In this document: one piece after another, positions 43,955-62,617 of the stretch
Layout: every line of letters begins with the position of its first letter
How positions within the stretch are numbered: position 1 is the first letter of the stretch
Origin: Janibacter limosus
GTDB lineage: Bacteria; Actinomycetota; Actinomycetes; Actinomycetales; Dermatophilaceae
Direction: 5' to 3'
DNA: 64,000 nucleotides
NCBI RefSeq assembly: GCF_004295485.1
Contig: NZ_CP036164.1
Coordinates: forward strand, 1,054,001 to 1,118,000
Notes under the pieces: generated by a model
What the model was told of the DNA's origin: nothing
What the model saw: only the letters and a program-made list of their open reading frames with translations
Databases searched by the model: none
Made by a program: the position numbers and the translations under genes

Positions 43955-46473
43955 TGCGGGCCCCCATCGAGTGGCTGCGTGAGCTGGCCGAGGTCGACCC
44001 CCGGGCGAAGGGAGCGGACGTCGCCGCCTCCCTCGTGCGGGTCGGGCTGGAGGAGGAGGACATCTTCGGTGGCGAGATCACCGGTCCTCTCGTCGTCGGC
44101 AAGGTCCTCGAGCGCACGCCCGAGGAGCAGAAGAACGGCAAGACCATCAACTGGTGCCAGGTGGACGTCGGTGCCGCCAACGGCACGGGCGAGCCGCAGG
44201 GCATCGTCTGCGGCGCGCACAACTTCGACGTCGGCGACCTCGTCGCGGTGATCCTGCCCGGCGGAGTCCTCCCCGGGAACTTCGAGATCTCCGCGCGCAA
44301 GACCTACGGCCACGTCAGCGCCGGGATGATCTGCTCCGCGATGGAGCTCGGCCTCGGCGAGGACCACGACGGCATCATCGTGCTCACCGAGTACTTCGCC
44401 GACCGTTCCGAGACGCTGACGGACCTGACCCCCGGGGACGACCTCATCCCCGTCTTCGGCCTGGACGCCGAGACCGTCGAGGTCAACGTCACCCCGGACC
44501 GCGGCTACTGCTTCTCCATGCGGGGGATCGCGCGCGAGTACGCACTGTCGCAGGGGACTCCCTTCGTCGACCCGGCGGACCTGACCGTCGCCGAGGCAAC
44601 CGGGGCCGGCTACGAGGTCCGTCTCTCCGACGACGCTCCCGTCGACGGCGTGCCGGGCTGCGATCGCTATGTCGCGCGCATCGTCCGGGGGATCGACGCC
44701 ACGGCGTCGTCCCCGGAGTGGATGCAACGCCGGCTCACCGAGGTCGGCATGCGTCCGATCTCGCTGGCCGTCGACGTCACCAACTACGTGATGATGCTGC
44801 TCGGTCAGCCACTGCACGCCTTCGACCTCGACACCCTGTCGGGCGCGATCGAGGTGCGTCGAGCACGTGCCGGTGAGACCCTCAAGACCCTCGACGACGT
44901 CGAGCGCACCCTCGACCCGACCGACCTGCTCATCACCGACGGCGGCACCACACCGCTGGCCATCGCCGGTGTGATGGGCGGCGAGACGAGCGAGGTCACC
45001 GAGTCGACCGTCGACGTGCTCGTCGAGGCCGCGCACTTCGACCCGGTGTCCGTCGCCCGCTCAGCGCGTCGCCACCGGCTCGCGACCGAGGCGTCCAAGC
45101 GCTTCGAGCGCGGCGTCGACCCGGCCGTCACCGCGGCCGCGGCCCAGATGGCCGTCGACCTGCTGATGGAGCACGGCGGTGGCACGGCTGATGCGACCGC
45201 CACCGATGTGGGCACCCCTGCCGCATCGTCGTCGATCACCCTCGACCCGCAGCTGCCGACGCAGTACATCGGGCTGGACTACCCACGCGACGAGGTCGTC
45301 GCCAGCCTCACCGCGATCGGCTGCGCCGTGAGCGACGAAGGGGAGTCCCTCCTCGTCACCCCGCCCACCTGGCGTCCTGACCTGGTCGACGGCCCCGACC
45401 TGGTCGAGGAGGTCGCGCGGGTGCGCGGCTACGACCAGATCCCCTCCGTCGTGCCGAGGGCCTCTGCGGGCCGCGGCCTGACCCACGAGCAGCGCGCCCG
45501 TCGCGTCGTCGCCCGCACCCTCGCGGCGACCGGCCTCGTCGAGGTGCTGTCCTACCCCTTCACCTCGTCGCAGCGCCACGACGACCTCGGCTACGCCGCG
45601 GACGACGCGCGTCGCGAGAGCGTGCGGTTGGCCAACCCGCTGCAGGACGAGGCGCCGCTGATGCGCACGTCGATCCTCGACACGCTGCTGGACACGTTGC
45701 GTCGCAACGTCTCTCGCGGTCAGCGCGATGTCGGCCTCTACGAGATCGGGCTGGTCACGGCAGGTGGGGTCACCCCCCTTCCCGTGCCTCCCGGTGGGGT
45801 CAGGCCCGACGCCGAGACGCTCGCGCGGATCACCGGCGGGGTCCCGGCGCAGCCGCGCCACGTCGCGATCGCCGCGGCCGGTGCGGCCCTGCCCGCCGGA
45901 CCCCACGGGCCTGCCCGAGCCGTCGATCCGACGGATGTCGTGGGGTGGACGCGCGCCCTCGGGGCGGCCATCGGTGTGGAGCTCGGCGTCGAGGCGGCGC
46001 AGCGCACCCCCTTCCACCCCGGCCGGTGCGTCGCGGTCACGCTCCCGGGCGGGGCCGTCGTCGGCCATGCCGGCGAGCTGCACCCCAAGGTGTGCTCGCG
46101 CCTGGAGCTGCCCGAGCGGACCGTCGCGGCCGAGCTCGACCTCGACGCGATCGTCGCCGCGTCGGGCGAGCCGGTGCGCCCCGCCCAGCTGTCGACGCAG
46201 CCGGTGGCCAACACCGATGTCGCCCTCGTCGTCGACGAGGGCGTCCCGGCCGCGGCCGTCGCCGCTGCGCTGGGCTCGGGAGCGGGGGAGGACCTGGAGT
46301 CCATCACCCTCTTCGACGTCTACCGCGGGGACCAGGTCGGCGAGGGCCGCAAGTCCTTGGCCTACCGCTTGACCTTCCGCGCCGGTCGGACGCTGAAGAC
46401 CGACGAGGTGAGCGGGCTGCGCGACCGGGCGGTCGCGGCCGCCACGAGCGCCACCGGGGCCCAGCAGCGCTGA
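43954..46473 (+). CDS. pheT: Phenylalanyl-tRNA synthetase beta subunit
   Basis: An 839-residue subunit of the alpha2-beta2 enzyme. MRAPIEWLREL starts the family, the EMAP/OB domain spans about 40-150 (GICSAMELGLGED form: AGMICSAMELG), B3/B4 editing contains NRGYCFSM-like VTPDRGYCFSM, and an FDX-ACB anticodon domain ends the protein (YRGDQVGEGRKSLAYRL). Its start is one base inside the pheS stop. Full length for the family. Confidence 0.96.
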   Translation: MRAPIEWLRELAEVDPRAKGADVAASLVRVGLEEEDIFGGEITGPLVVGKVLERTPEEQKNGKTINWCQVDVGAANGTGEPQGIVCGAHNFDVGDLVAVILPGGVLPGNFEISARKTYGHVSAGMICSAMELGLGEDHDGIIVLTEYFADRSETLTDLTPGDDLIPVFGLDAETVEVNVTPDRGYCFSMRGIAREYALSQGTPFVDPADLTVAEATGAGYEVRLSDDAPVDGVPGCDRYVARIVRGIDATASSPEWMQRRLTEVGMRPISLAVDVTNYVMMLLGQPLHAFDLDTLSGAIEVRRARAGETLKTLDDVERTLDPTDLLITDGGTTPLAIAGVMGGETSEVTESTVDVLVEAAHFDPVSVARSARRHRLATEASKRFERGVDPAVTAAAAQMAVDLLMEHGGGTADATATDVGTPAASSSITLDPQLPTQYIGLDYPRDEVVASLTAIGCAVSDEGESLLVTPPTWRPDLVDGPDLVEEVARVRGYDQIPSVVPRASAGRGLTHEQRARRVVARTLAATGLVEVLSYPFTSSQRHDDLGYAADDARRESVRLANPLQDEAPLMRTSILDTLLDTLRRNVSRGQRDVGLYEIGLVTAGGVTPLPVPPGGVRPDAETLARITGGVPAQPRHVAIAAAGAALPAGPHGPARAVDPTDVVGWTRALGAAIGVELGVEAAQRTPFHPGRCVAVTLPGGAVVGHAGELHPKVCSRLELPERTVAAELDLDAIVAASGEPVRPAQLSTQPVANTDVALVVDEGVPAAAVAAALGSGAGEDLESITLFDVYRGDQVGEGRKSLAYRLTFRAGRTLKTDEVSGLRDRAVAAATSATGAQQR

Positions 46474-48821
<2,348 letters not shown>

Positions 48822-48830
48822 GGACGAGCG

Positions 48831-49790
48831 ATGCCTGACAACTCCACCCTGCGCGGCGCCATCGACGCCGCGGCCCTGCGGGTCGCCCAGTCCAAGGCGA
48901 TGACCCTCGTCGAGGCACTGCCGTGGCTCGAGCGCTTCCGCGGCGCGCTCGTCGTCATCAAGTACGGCGGCAACGCGATGACCGACGACGCCCTCAAGGC
49001 GGCCTTTGCCGAGGACATCGTCTTCCTGCGGTTGGCCGGGCTGCGTCCCGTCGTCGTCCACGGTGGAGGCCCGCAGATCCAGGCGATGCTCGACCGGCTC
49101 GGTCTCGAGAGCGAGTTCAAGGGCGGCCTGCGCGTCACGACCCCCGAGGTCATGGACGTCGTGCGGATGGTCCTGACCGGTCAGGTCGGTCGCGAGCTCG
49201 TCGGCCTGCTCAACCAGCACGGACCCGTGGCCGTGGGTCTCTCCGGCGAGGACGCCGGTCTCTTCGGCGGTCGCCGCAAGAGCGTGACCATCGACGGCGA
49301 GCTCGTCGACATCGGCCTTGTCGGTGACGTCGAGACGGTGAACCCGGCAGCGGTCCTGGACATCCTCGACGCCGGCCGCATCCCCGTCGTCTCGACCATC
49401 GCGCCCGACCTCGACGGCGAGGGCCAGGTGCTCAACGTCAACGCAGACACCGCCGCCTCAGCACTCGCGGTAGCACTGCGCGCTCACAAGCTGGTCGTCC
49501 TCACCGATGTCGACGGTGTCTACGCCGACTGGCCCGACCGCGACTCACTCCTGTCGCACCTGACCGCCTCGGGTGCCCGCGATCTGCTGACGCGCGTCGA
49601 CTCGGGCATGATCCCCAAGCTCGAAGCATGCATCCGCGCCGTCACCGAAGGTGTCCCGCAGGCGCACGTCGTCGACGGACGCCAACCCCACTCGATGCTT
49701 CTGGAGCTGTTCACCTCCGAGGGCTTCGGCACGATGATCCTGCCCGACCCGCAGGACGACGACGACCAGGGCGAAGGGAGCCCGTCATGA
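48831..49790 (+). CDS. argB: Acetylglutamate kinase
   Basis: A 319-residue amino-acid kinase. [10 protein letters not shown] is the phosphate-binding N-terminus, VVHGGGPQI the acetylglutamate site, [12 protein letters not shown] the central loop and [12 protein letters not shown] the C-terminal lysine region. An N-terminal helix (residues 1-30) as in arginine-sensitive hexameric enzymes is present, so feedback inhibition by arginine is likely. It starts nine bases after argJ and overlaps argD by four. Confidence 0.96.
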   Translation: MPDNSTLRGAIDAAALRVAQSKAMTLVEALPWLERFRGALVVIKYGGNAMTDDALKAAFAEDIVFLRLAGLRPVVVHGGGPQIQAMLDRLGLESEFKGGLRVTTPEVMDVVRMVLTGQVGRELVGLLNQHGPVAVGLSGEDAGLFGGRRKSVTIDGELVDIGLVGDVETVNPAAVLDILDAGRIPVVSTIAPDLDGEGQVLNVNADTAASALAVALRAHKLVVLTDVDGVYADWPDRDSLLSHLTASGARDLLTRVDSGMIPKLEACIRAVTEGVPQAHVVDGRQPHSMLLELFTSEGFGTMILPDPQDDDDQGEGSPS

Positions 49791-50995
49791 CTGAGATCTC
49801 CGCCTCGCACCAGGTGTTGCTGGAGCGTTACCGCGCCAGCCACATCGGCGTCTTCGGGCTGCCCGGGCTCGTCCTCGCGCGAGGCGACGGCGCCTACGTC
49901 TGGGACGTCGACGGCAACCGATACCTCGACCTGCTCGGCGGCATCGCCGTCAATGCCCTCGGCCACGGGCACCCCGAGCTCGTGGGGGCCATCTCCAAGC
50001 AGGCCGCCGAGCTGGTGCACGTCAGCAACTTCTTCACAACGCCTGCCCAGATCGAGGCCGCCGAGGCCGTGCTGCGCATCGCGCAGGCACCACAGGGTTC
50101 GGGAGTCTTCTTCTGCAACAGCGGGTCCGAGGCGGTCGAGACGGCCATCAAGCTGTCGCGGCGCACCGGGCGCACCGGCATCGTCGCGGTCGGCGGCGCC
50201 TTCCACGGCCGGACCACCGGAGCCGTGAGCCTGACCCACAAGGAGGCCTACCGGGCCCCCTTCGAGCCCTTGCTGCCCGGGGTGTTGCACGTCGCGCCGG
50301 GCGATGTCGAGGCACTGCGAGCGGCTGTCGGTCCCGACACGGCGATGGTCCTGCTCGAGCCGATCCAGGGTGAGGCCGGTGTCGTGGCACCGCCGGTGGG
50401 GTACCTCGCTGCCGCACGTGAGATCACCCGTGACGCCGGCGCCCTGCTCGTGCTGGACGAGATCCAGACCGGTATCGGCCGCACGGGGGCCTGGTTCGCC
50501 CACCAGCTCGAGGGCGTCGTCCCCGACGCGATCACCATCGCCAAGGGGCTCGGCGGGGGAGTGCCCATCGGGGGGCTCGTCACCTTCGGCCCCGAGGTGA
50601 CCGGTCTGCTCACGGCGGGTCAGCACGGCTCGACCTTCGGCGGCAACCCGCTGGCCTGCAGCGCCGCACTGGCCGTCCTGGCGACCATCGAGTCCGAGGG
50701 CCTCCTCGAGCACGCTGTCGCCGCCGGCGACTTCCTCGTCGACCGCGTCGAGGCCCTGGCGCACCCGCTCGTCACCGGGGTGCGCGGCGCCGGGCTGCTG
50801 CGCGCCATCACCCTCGCCCAGCCGATCGCACCCGCCGTCGCCCGACTCGCCCGCAGCCACGGCTTCATCGTCAACCCGGTGGCCGCCGATGCGCTGCGCC
50901 TCGCACCGCCGCTCGTCATCACCACCGACCAGCTCGCCACCTTCGTCGACGCCCTCCCGGCGATCCTCGACGAGGCCGTCAAGGAGTCCGCATGA
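49787..50995 (+). CDS. argD: Acetylornithine aminotransferase
   Basis: A 402-residue class III PLP aminotransferase. [21 protein letters not shown] is the N-terminal signature, [12 protein letters not shown] holds the PLP aspartate region and [15 protein letters not shown] the PLP lysine. [16 protein letters not shown] is typical of ArgD/LysJ. ATG 49787 is inside the argB stop (ATGA). It overlaps argF by four bases. Confidence 0.96.
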   Translation: MTEISASHQVLLERYRASHIGVFGLPGLVLARGDGAYVWDVDGNRYLDLLGGIAVNALGHGHPELVGAISKQAAELVHVSNFFTTPAQIEAAEAVLRIAQAPQGSGVFFCNSGSEAVETAIKLSRRTGRTGIVAVGGAFHGRTTGAVSLTHKEAYRAPFEPLLPGVLHVAPGDVEALRAAVGPDTAMVLLEPIQGEAGVVAPPVGYLAAAREITRDAGALLVLDEIQTGIGRTGAWFAHQLEGVVPDAITIAKGLGGGVPIGGLVTFGPEVTGLLTAGQHGSTFGGNPLACSAALAVLATIESEGLLEHAVAAGDFLVDRVEALAHPLVTGVRGAGLLRAITLAQPIAPAVARLARSHGFIVNPVAADALRLAPPLVITTDQLATFVDALPAILDEAVKESA

Positions 50996-51926
50996 CCGCC
51001 CGCCACCTGCTCGCCGACGACGACCTGACCGCGCAGGAGCAGAGCGAGGTCCTCGACCTGGCTGCCGCCCTCAAGGCGGACCGGCACGCCGAGCAGCCGC
51101 TCGCCGGCCCGCGTGCCGTCGCGATCATCTTCGACAAGCCGACGCTGCGCACCCAGCTCTCCTTCGCGACGGGGGTCGCCGAGCTCGGCGGGTACCCGAT
51201 GGCGGTCGACGGCAACCTGGCCCAGATCGGTACCCGTGAGTCGATCGCCGACGTCGCCCGTGTCGTCGGGCGCCAGGTCAGCGCGATCGTGTGGCGCACG
51301 CACGGTCAGGACCGGTTGGAGGAGATGGCCGCCCATGTCGACGTGCCGGTCGTCAATGCCCTGACCGACGACTACCACCCCTGCCAGCTGCTGGCCGACC
51401 TGCTGACGATCCGGGAGCACAAGGGCGCCACGGCCGGGCGCACCATCGCCTACGTCGGTGACGGGGCCAACAACATGTCCCACTCCTACCTGCTCGCGTG
51501 CGCCCTCGCCGGGATGCACGTGCGGATCGGGACGCCGAGCACGCACCAGCCGTCCGCGGACGTCCTCGCCCGTGCCGAACGCATCGCCGCAGAGCAGGGC
51601 GGCTCCGTGCTCGTCACCGACGACCCGGTCGCTGCGGTGATCGATGCGGATGTCGTCGCCACCGACACCTGGGTATCGATGGGCATGGAGGGGGAGAAGG
51701 GGGACCGCACCGGCCAGTCCTCGCCCTTCGCTCCCTTCGCCGTCACGCGCGAGCTCATGGCGCAGGCCGCCGATGACGCCATCGTCTTGCACTGCCTGCC
51801 CGCCTACCGCGGTCTCGAGATCGCGGCCGAGGTCATCGACGGCGAGCAGTCGGTCGTCTGGGACGAGGCCGAAAACCGGCTGCACGCCCAGAAGGCCCTC
51901 CTCACCTTCCTGCTGCGCGCCTCGTC

Positions 51927-51930
<4 letters not shown>
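50992..51930 (+). CDS. argF: Ornithine carbamoyltransferase
   Basis: A 312-residue transcarbamylase that makes citrulline. The carbamoyl-phosphate loop reads [12 protein letters not shown], where most OTCases have KxSTRTRxSF, and the C-terminal motif is [24 protein letters not shown] and [11 protein letters not shown] are canonical. The altered loop is noted in findings. Position between argD and argR makes OTCase the best call. ATG 50992 overlaps the argD stop and the argR GTG overlaps its end. Confidence 0.93.
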
Positions 51931-53881
<1,951 letters not shown>

Positions 53882-53883
53882 CA

Positions 53884-54507
53884 GTGCGTGCGCGGGGACG
53901 CCGGTGGGGCAGGGCCGACCTGACCGGTGACCCCCTCCTCGTCGCCAGGGCACTGCTCGGGGCGTACGTCGTCGCAGGACCCGTGAGGCTGCGTCTGACC
54001 GAGGTGGAGGCCTACTGGGGGAGCAAGGATCCGGGCTCTCACGGCTATCGAGGGATGACGCCGCGCACCGAGGTGATGTTCGGTCCGCCCGGGCACCTCT
54101 ACGTCTATCGCTCCTACGGCATCCACTGGTGCGCGAACATCGTGTGCGGCACCGCGGGGGAGTGTGCTGCCGTCCTGCTGCGGGCCGGCGAGGTCGTCGC
54201 CGGGCACGACGTCGTGGCCGAGCGCCGTCCCGGTGTGCCCGTGCGGGACCTGGCGCGCGGCCCCGGGCGGCTGACGAAGACCCTTGGGCTCGTGGGGGAG
54301 GACGACGGAGCCTCGCTGGTCGGGCGGGGTGCCCCCTTCGCCCTGTACGGGCCGCCGGAGCCCGTCCCGGACACGATCGTGAGGACCGGTCCCCGGGTGG
54401 GGGTCTCCGGCCCCGGGGGTGACGGCGAGACCTATCCCTGGCGCATGTGGATCGACGGCGAGCCGAGCGTGTCGGTCTATCGCCCGGGCAAGGTCAGGCG
54501 GGGTTGA
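53884..54507 (+). CDS. mpg: 3-methyladenine DNA glycosylase (AAG/MPG family)
   Basis: A 207-residue base-excision glycosylase for alkylated purines. LTEVEAYWGSKDPGSHGYRGMT carries the catalytic Glu and the intercalating region, with MFGPPGHLYVYRSYGIHWCANIV and ARGPGRLTKTLGL behind it. GTG 53884 starts two bases after the argH stop codon. It overlaps the convergent bfr gene by 14 bases. mpg followed by tyrS recalls the mycobacterial order, here with bfr-bfd inserted on the other strand. Confidence 0.92.
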   Translation: MRARGRRWGRADLTGDPLLVARALLGAYVVAGPVRLRLTEVEAYWGSKDPGSHGYRGMTPRTEVMFGPPGHLYVYRSYGIHWCANIVCGTAGECAAVLLRAGEVVAGHDVVAERRPGVPVRDLARGPGRLTKTLGLVGEDDGASLVGRGAPFALYGPPEPVPDTIVRTGPRVGVSGPGGDGETYPWRMWIDGEPSVSVYRPGKVRRG

Positions 54508-54982
54508 CGCCCACGTCGACCTGCTGGGCCAGGTAGTTCTCCATCCCGACGCGCGCGCACGCGTCGAGCTGGGCCTCGAACCAGTCGGCGTGACGCTCCT
54601 CGTCACGCGCCATCTCCTCGAAGACGGACGCCGTGGCGTGGTCCCCGAGCTCGTGGCACTCGGCTGCAGCAGCGTTGAACTGCTTGACCGCGACGATCTC
54701 GCTGGCGAGCGCGAGCTCGAGCATCTCCACGGCGTTCTCGCCGATCTGGATGTTGTTGAGCTTCTGCACGTTGGGGTGCCCGTCGAACATGAGGATGCGC
54801 TCGATCAGCTCGTCCGCGTCCTTCATCTCGCCGATCGACAGGTCGTAGAAGACCTTGCCCAGTCGGGGGAGGCCCCAGTTGTCGAGCATCCTCGCGTGGA
54901 GGAAGTAGGCATTGACGACGGTCAGCTCGAGGGTGAGGGCCTCGTTGAGGAGTGTGACGACTCGAGGGTCAGCTGGCTTCAC
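54494..54982 (-). CDS. bfr: Bacterioferritin
   Basis: A 162-residue heme ferritin that stores iron in a 24-mer. The heme-ligand methionine is Met53 in IGEMKDAD. Ferroxidase ligands visible are Glu19, Glu52, Glu in LALASE (about 94) and ARDEERHADW (Glu and His). The position usually held by His54 is Asp55 here, a change that should alter the diiron centre. It is co-directional with bfd, overlapping it by 14 bases, and convergent with mpg. Confidence 0.93.
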   Translation of the reverse strand: MKPADPRVVTLLNEALTLELTVVNAYFLHARMLDNWGLPRLGKVFYDLSIGEMKDADELIERILMFDGHPNVQKLNNIQIGENAVEMLELALASEIVAVKQFNAAAAECHELGDHATASVFEEMARDEERHADWFEAQLDACARVGMENYLAQQVDVGVNPA

Positions 54983-55205
54983 GATCTACCTCCGCGGGAG
55001 TGGTGGCGAGCCCGTGATCGGCCTCACTCTCCACACTCTCGCAGAGAATGCGGCGCACTGAGAAGACACAGGCCCCGCAATCACGGCCCGCGCCGGTGCT
55101 CGTACATGCCTGGGAGAGGGTCCTCGCGCCGGCCATCGCGGCGGCGGCGATCTCCCGATCGCTGACGACGGCGCAGTGGCACACGATCACGAGCTTCTCT
55201 CCCAT
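54969..55205 (-). CDS. bfd: Bacterioferritin-associated ferredoxin (BFD-like [2Fe-2S])
   Basis: A 78-residue protein with IVCHCAVVSDREI and GRDCGACVFSVRRIL: the four cluster cysteines are in the C-x-C...C-x2-C pattern of Bfd. Bfd donates electrons to mobilise iron from bacterioferritin. It begins at ATG 55205 and its end overlaps the bfr start, so the two are co-translated. An IdeR-like box lies ten bases upstream. Confidence 0.92.
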   Translation of the reverse strand: MGEKLVIVCHCAVVSDREIAAAAMAGARTLSQACTSTGAGRDCGACVFSVRRILCESVESEADHGLATTPAEVDREAS

Positions 55206-55214
55206 CACGTTTAC

Positions 55215-55233
55215 TGAGGTGAGGCACACCTTA
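55215..55233. promoter_or_regulatory. IdeR/DtxR-type iron box upstream of bfd-bfr
   Basis: TGAGGTGAGGCACACCTTA matches the TTAGGTTAGGCTAACCTAA consensus at 14 of 19 positions by my count, with perfect AGGTG/CACCT arms. It sits between divergent bfd and tyrS, close to bfd. It should couple iron storage to iron level. Confidence 0.7.
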
Positions 55234-55364
55234 GCGGGACGAAGGGAGTGCCTGTCACCGGGTGTTCCACATGGCGGACCGGTGCGCCTCACGGTCGCTC
55301 GTCCCTGCCATGGCAGGCTGGGGAGCGGCTCGCGGCCGCGCGCCGGCACATCCCGGAAGGACCG

Positions 55365-56633
55365 ATGAAGACCGTGACCGACATCCTCGACGAGCTGCAG
55401 TGGCGTGGACTGGTGGCCCAGACCACCGACGAGACCGCCCTGCGACAGGCCTTCGCCGACGGACCGATCACGCTCTATTGCGGATTCGACCCCACGGCTC
55501 CCTCGCTGCACTTCGGCAACCTCGTCCAGCTGATCGTCCTGCGTCACCTGCAGCGGGCCGGTCACCGCGTGATCTGTCTCGTCGGTGGGTCGACCGGACT
55601 CATCGGAGACCCGCGTCCGAGCGCTGAGCGTGTGCTGAAGACCAAGGAGCAGACCGCCGAGTGGGTCGGACGCATCCAGGAACAGGTGCGGCCCTTCCTC
55701 GACTTCGAGGGGGACAACCCGGCGATCACCGTCAACAACCTCGACTGGACCGCGCCGATGTCCGCGCTGGACTTCCTGCGCGACATCGGCAAGCACTTCC
55801 GGGTCAACCAGATGGTCCGCAAGGACGCGGTCGCTGCACGTCTGAAGAGTGACGAGGGGATCTCCTACACGGAGTTCAGCTACCAGATCCTCCAAGGCCT
55901 CGACTTCCTCCAGCTCTTCCGCGAGTACGGCTGCACGTTGCAGACCGGCGGCCAGGACCAGTGGGGCAATCTCACGGCCGGGTCGGACCTCATCCATCGC
56001 GCCGAGGGGAAGTCGGTCCACCTGCTGACGACGCCCCTGATCACCGACGCCAACGGCAACAAGTTCGGCAAGTCGGAGGGCAATGCCGTCTGGCTCGACG
56101 CAGAGATGACCAGCCCGTACGCCTTCTACCAGTACTGGCTCAACGTCGAGGACGCGTCCGTGATCACGCTGCTCAAGGTCTTCACCGACCGCGGCCCGGA
56201 GGAGATCGCCGAGCTCGAGCGGCTCGTGGCCGACGAGCCCTTCCGACGTGCCGCCCAGAAGGCTCTGGCTGTCGACATGACGACTCTCGTGCACGGGGAG
56301 GAAGCCACCGCCTCGGTCCAAGCGGCGTCCGAGGCGCTCTTCGGCAAGGGGGACCTCGGTGCGCTCGACCTCGGGACCCTCGTCGACGCCACTGCGGAGC
56401 TGCCGGGCGCTGATGTCCCCGCTGGCACGGGAGTGCTCGACGCGCTCGTGGCCACGGGCCTCGTGGACTCGAAGAAGGCCGCTCGCCGCGCCATCGGCGA
56501 CGGTGCGGTCTCGATCAACGGGGACAAGATCTCCGACGAGGCGCACGTGCTGAGCCCCGGGGAGTACCTCCACGGACGGGTGGCCGTGTTGCGTCGCGGC
56601 CGCAAGAACTTGGCCGCAGCACGCCAGTCCTGA
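55365..56633 (+). CDS. tyrS: Tyrosyl-tRNA synthetase
   Basis: A 422-residue class I synthetase, TyrRS bacterial type. LYCGFDPTAPSLHFGNL contains the HIGH-equivalent HFGN, TGGQDQWGN binds tyrosine, and KFGKSEGNAVWL is the KMSKS loop. The C-terminal S4 domain begins near SKKAARRAIGDGAVSING. GGAAGG precedes ATG 55365. A hairpin follows the stop by about 20 bases. Confidence 0.96.
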   Translation: MKTVTDILDELQWRGLVAQTTDETALRQAFADGPITLYCGFDPTAPSLHFGNLVQLIVLRHLQRAGHRVICLVGGSTGLIGDPRPSAERVLKTKEQTAEWVGRIQEQVRPFLDFEGDNPAITVNNLDWTAPMSALDFLRDIGKHFRVNQMVRKDAVAARLKSDEGISYTEFSYQILQGLDFLQLFREYGCTLQTGGQDQWGNLTAGSDLIHRAEGKSVHLLTTPLITDANGNKFGKSEGNAVWLDAEMTSPYAFYQYWLNVEDASVITLLKVFTDRGPEEIAELERLVADEPFRRAAQKALAVDMTTLVHGEEATASVQAASEALFGKGDLGALDLGTLVDATAELPGADVPAGTGVLDALVATGLVDSKKAARRAIGDGAVSINGDKISDEAHVLSPGEYLHGRVAVLRRGRKNLAAARQS

Positions 56634-56652
56634 CCACGTACCAGACCTCCCA

Positions 56653-56693
56653 TCGGGGGCGGACCCCCGAAAATCCGGGGGATCCGCCCCCGA
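56653..56693 (+). terminator. Terminator-like hairpin after tyrS
   Basis: TCGGGGGCGGA (56653-56663) pairs with TCCGCCCCCGA (56683-56693), and an inner CCCCC/GGGGG stem extends it. No T-run follows. It lies directly before the first rRNA promoter, so it may insulate the rRNA operon. Confidence 0.65.
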
Positions 56694-56694
56694 T

Positions 56695-56724
56695 TTGGCG
56701 CATGGGGTGGCGGTGACCTAGTGT
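56695..56724 (+). promoter_or_regulatory. rRNA promoter P1
   Basis: TTGGCG (56695-56700), 18 bases, TAGTGT (56719-56724). Good fit to actinobacterial rRNA promoters. Confidence 0.6.
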
Positions 56725-56860
56725 TCTCGATGTCAGCCCGAGAGGGAGGAACGGACACCAAGTGGCAGCCCTTGCTGGGTTGCACCAAGTAGGCCGGTCC
56801 CGCGGGGTTGATTCCCTTTTTGAGTGGTTTGTCTGGCGTTTTGGCGCTGGGGAGGCTGGC

Positions 56861-56890
56861 TTGGAGGCACTGCGGTTCGGCTGCTAGTGT
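56861..56890 (+). promoter_or_regulatory. rRNA promoter P2
   Basis: TTGGAG (56861-56866), 18 bases, TAGTGT (56885-56890). It uses the same -10 and spacing as P1. Confidence 0.6.
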
Positions 56891-56948
56891 GGGAGATCGC
56901 CGCAGGGTGTTCATCGCGTTTCTTGGCCTCGCCAGGTTGGGAAGCGAG

Positions 56949-56976
56949 TTTGACTCTGTAGCGATCACGGTAGTAA
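56949..56976 (+). promoter_or_regulatory. rRNA promoter P3 candidate
   Basis: TTTGAC/TTGACT (56949-56955) and TAGTAA (56971-56976), 15-16 bases apart, so slightly short spacing. From here to the 16S gene the leader holds CTTGAGAACTCAACAG (about 57047-57062), a conserved actinobacterial rRNA leader motif, and no gene. Confidence 0.5.
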
Positions 56977-57280
56977 GTTGGAGAAGTTGCCCCTGAAGCA
57001 GGTCGCCGAAGAGCTTGACGGTGGTTGTGGTGGGTGTGCGTGTGAATCTTGAGAACTCAACAGCGTGTCAAAAATCGATGCCAATACCTCGTTCTTGGCT
57101 GATTGTGTCCTACCCGTTCGGGTTGGGTGTGGTTGGTCCAAGAGTGAATATTTTTTCCTTTGGTTGAACGAGATACAAACAGCAGTTTTTGCTGGTTGTT
57201 CTTACTCGGTCATGGATACAGCCCTTTGTTGGGTTATGGATTGCCCCTTCGAGGTCCTTTGTGGTCTTGGGGGTGTACAT

Positions 57281-62261
<4,981 letters not shown>

Positions 62262-62355
62262 TACACACACAACTTTGTTGCGTAACAAAAGAATGACTCG
62301 CGTCCACTGTGCAGTTCCCGAGATACGGTCGGGAACACCCACGTAACTCCATAGA

Positions 62356-62474
62356 GTTTCGGCTGTCATAGCGAGGGGGAAACGCCCGGTCCCATTTCGA
62401 ACCCGGAAGCTAAGCCCCTCAGCGCCGATGGTACTGCACTGGGAACGGTGTGGGAGAGTAGGACGCAGCCGGAC
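62356..62474 (+). rRNA. rrf: 5S ribosomal RNA
   Basis: About 118 bases. The terminal helix pairs TTCGGCTG with CAGCCGGA, and the central part reads GAACCCGGAAGCTAAGCCC as in bacterial 5S. It lies 94 bases after 23S in the same operon. Confidence 0.95.
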
Positions 62475-62485
62475 AACCATTGAGC

Positions 62486-62518
62486 CGAGAGCCCCCAACG
62501 AGTCGTTGGGGGCTCTCG
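62486..62518 (+). terminator. rRNA operon terminator
   Basis: CGAGAGCCCCCAACG (62486-62500) pairs perfectly with CGTTGGGGGCTCTCG (62504-62518) around an AGT loop, 11 bases after 5S. No T-run follows, so termination may depend on the GC stem alone. Confidence 0.85.
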
Positions 62519-62617
62519 CGCGTTCCACGACAAAAGTGTCGCACTGTGTTGCATTGAGTCCCCCGTCGGGGGAGTGTTGCCCTGACAGGGGCACCAGGTC
62601 GAGAGAGGTTGTTGGAC

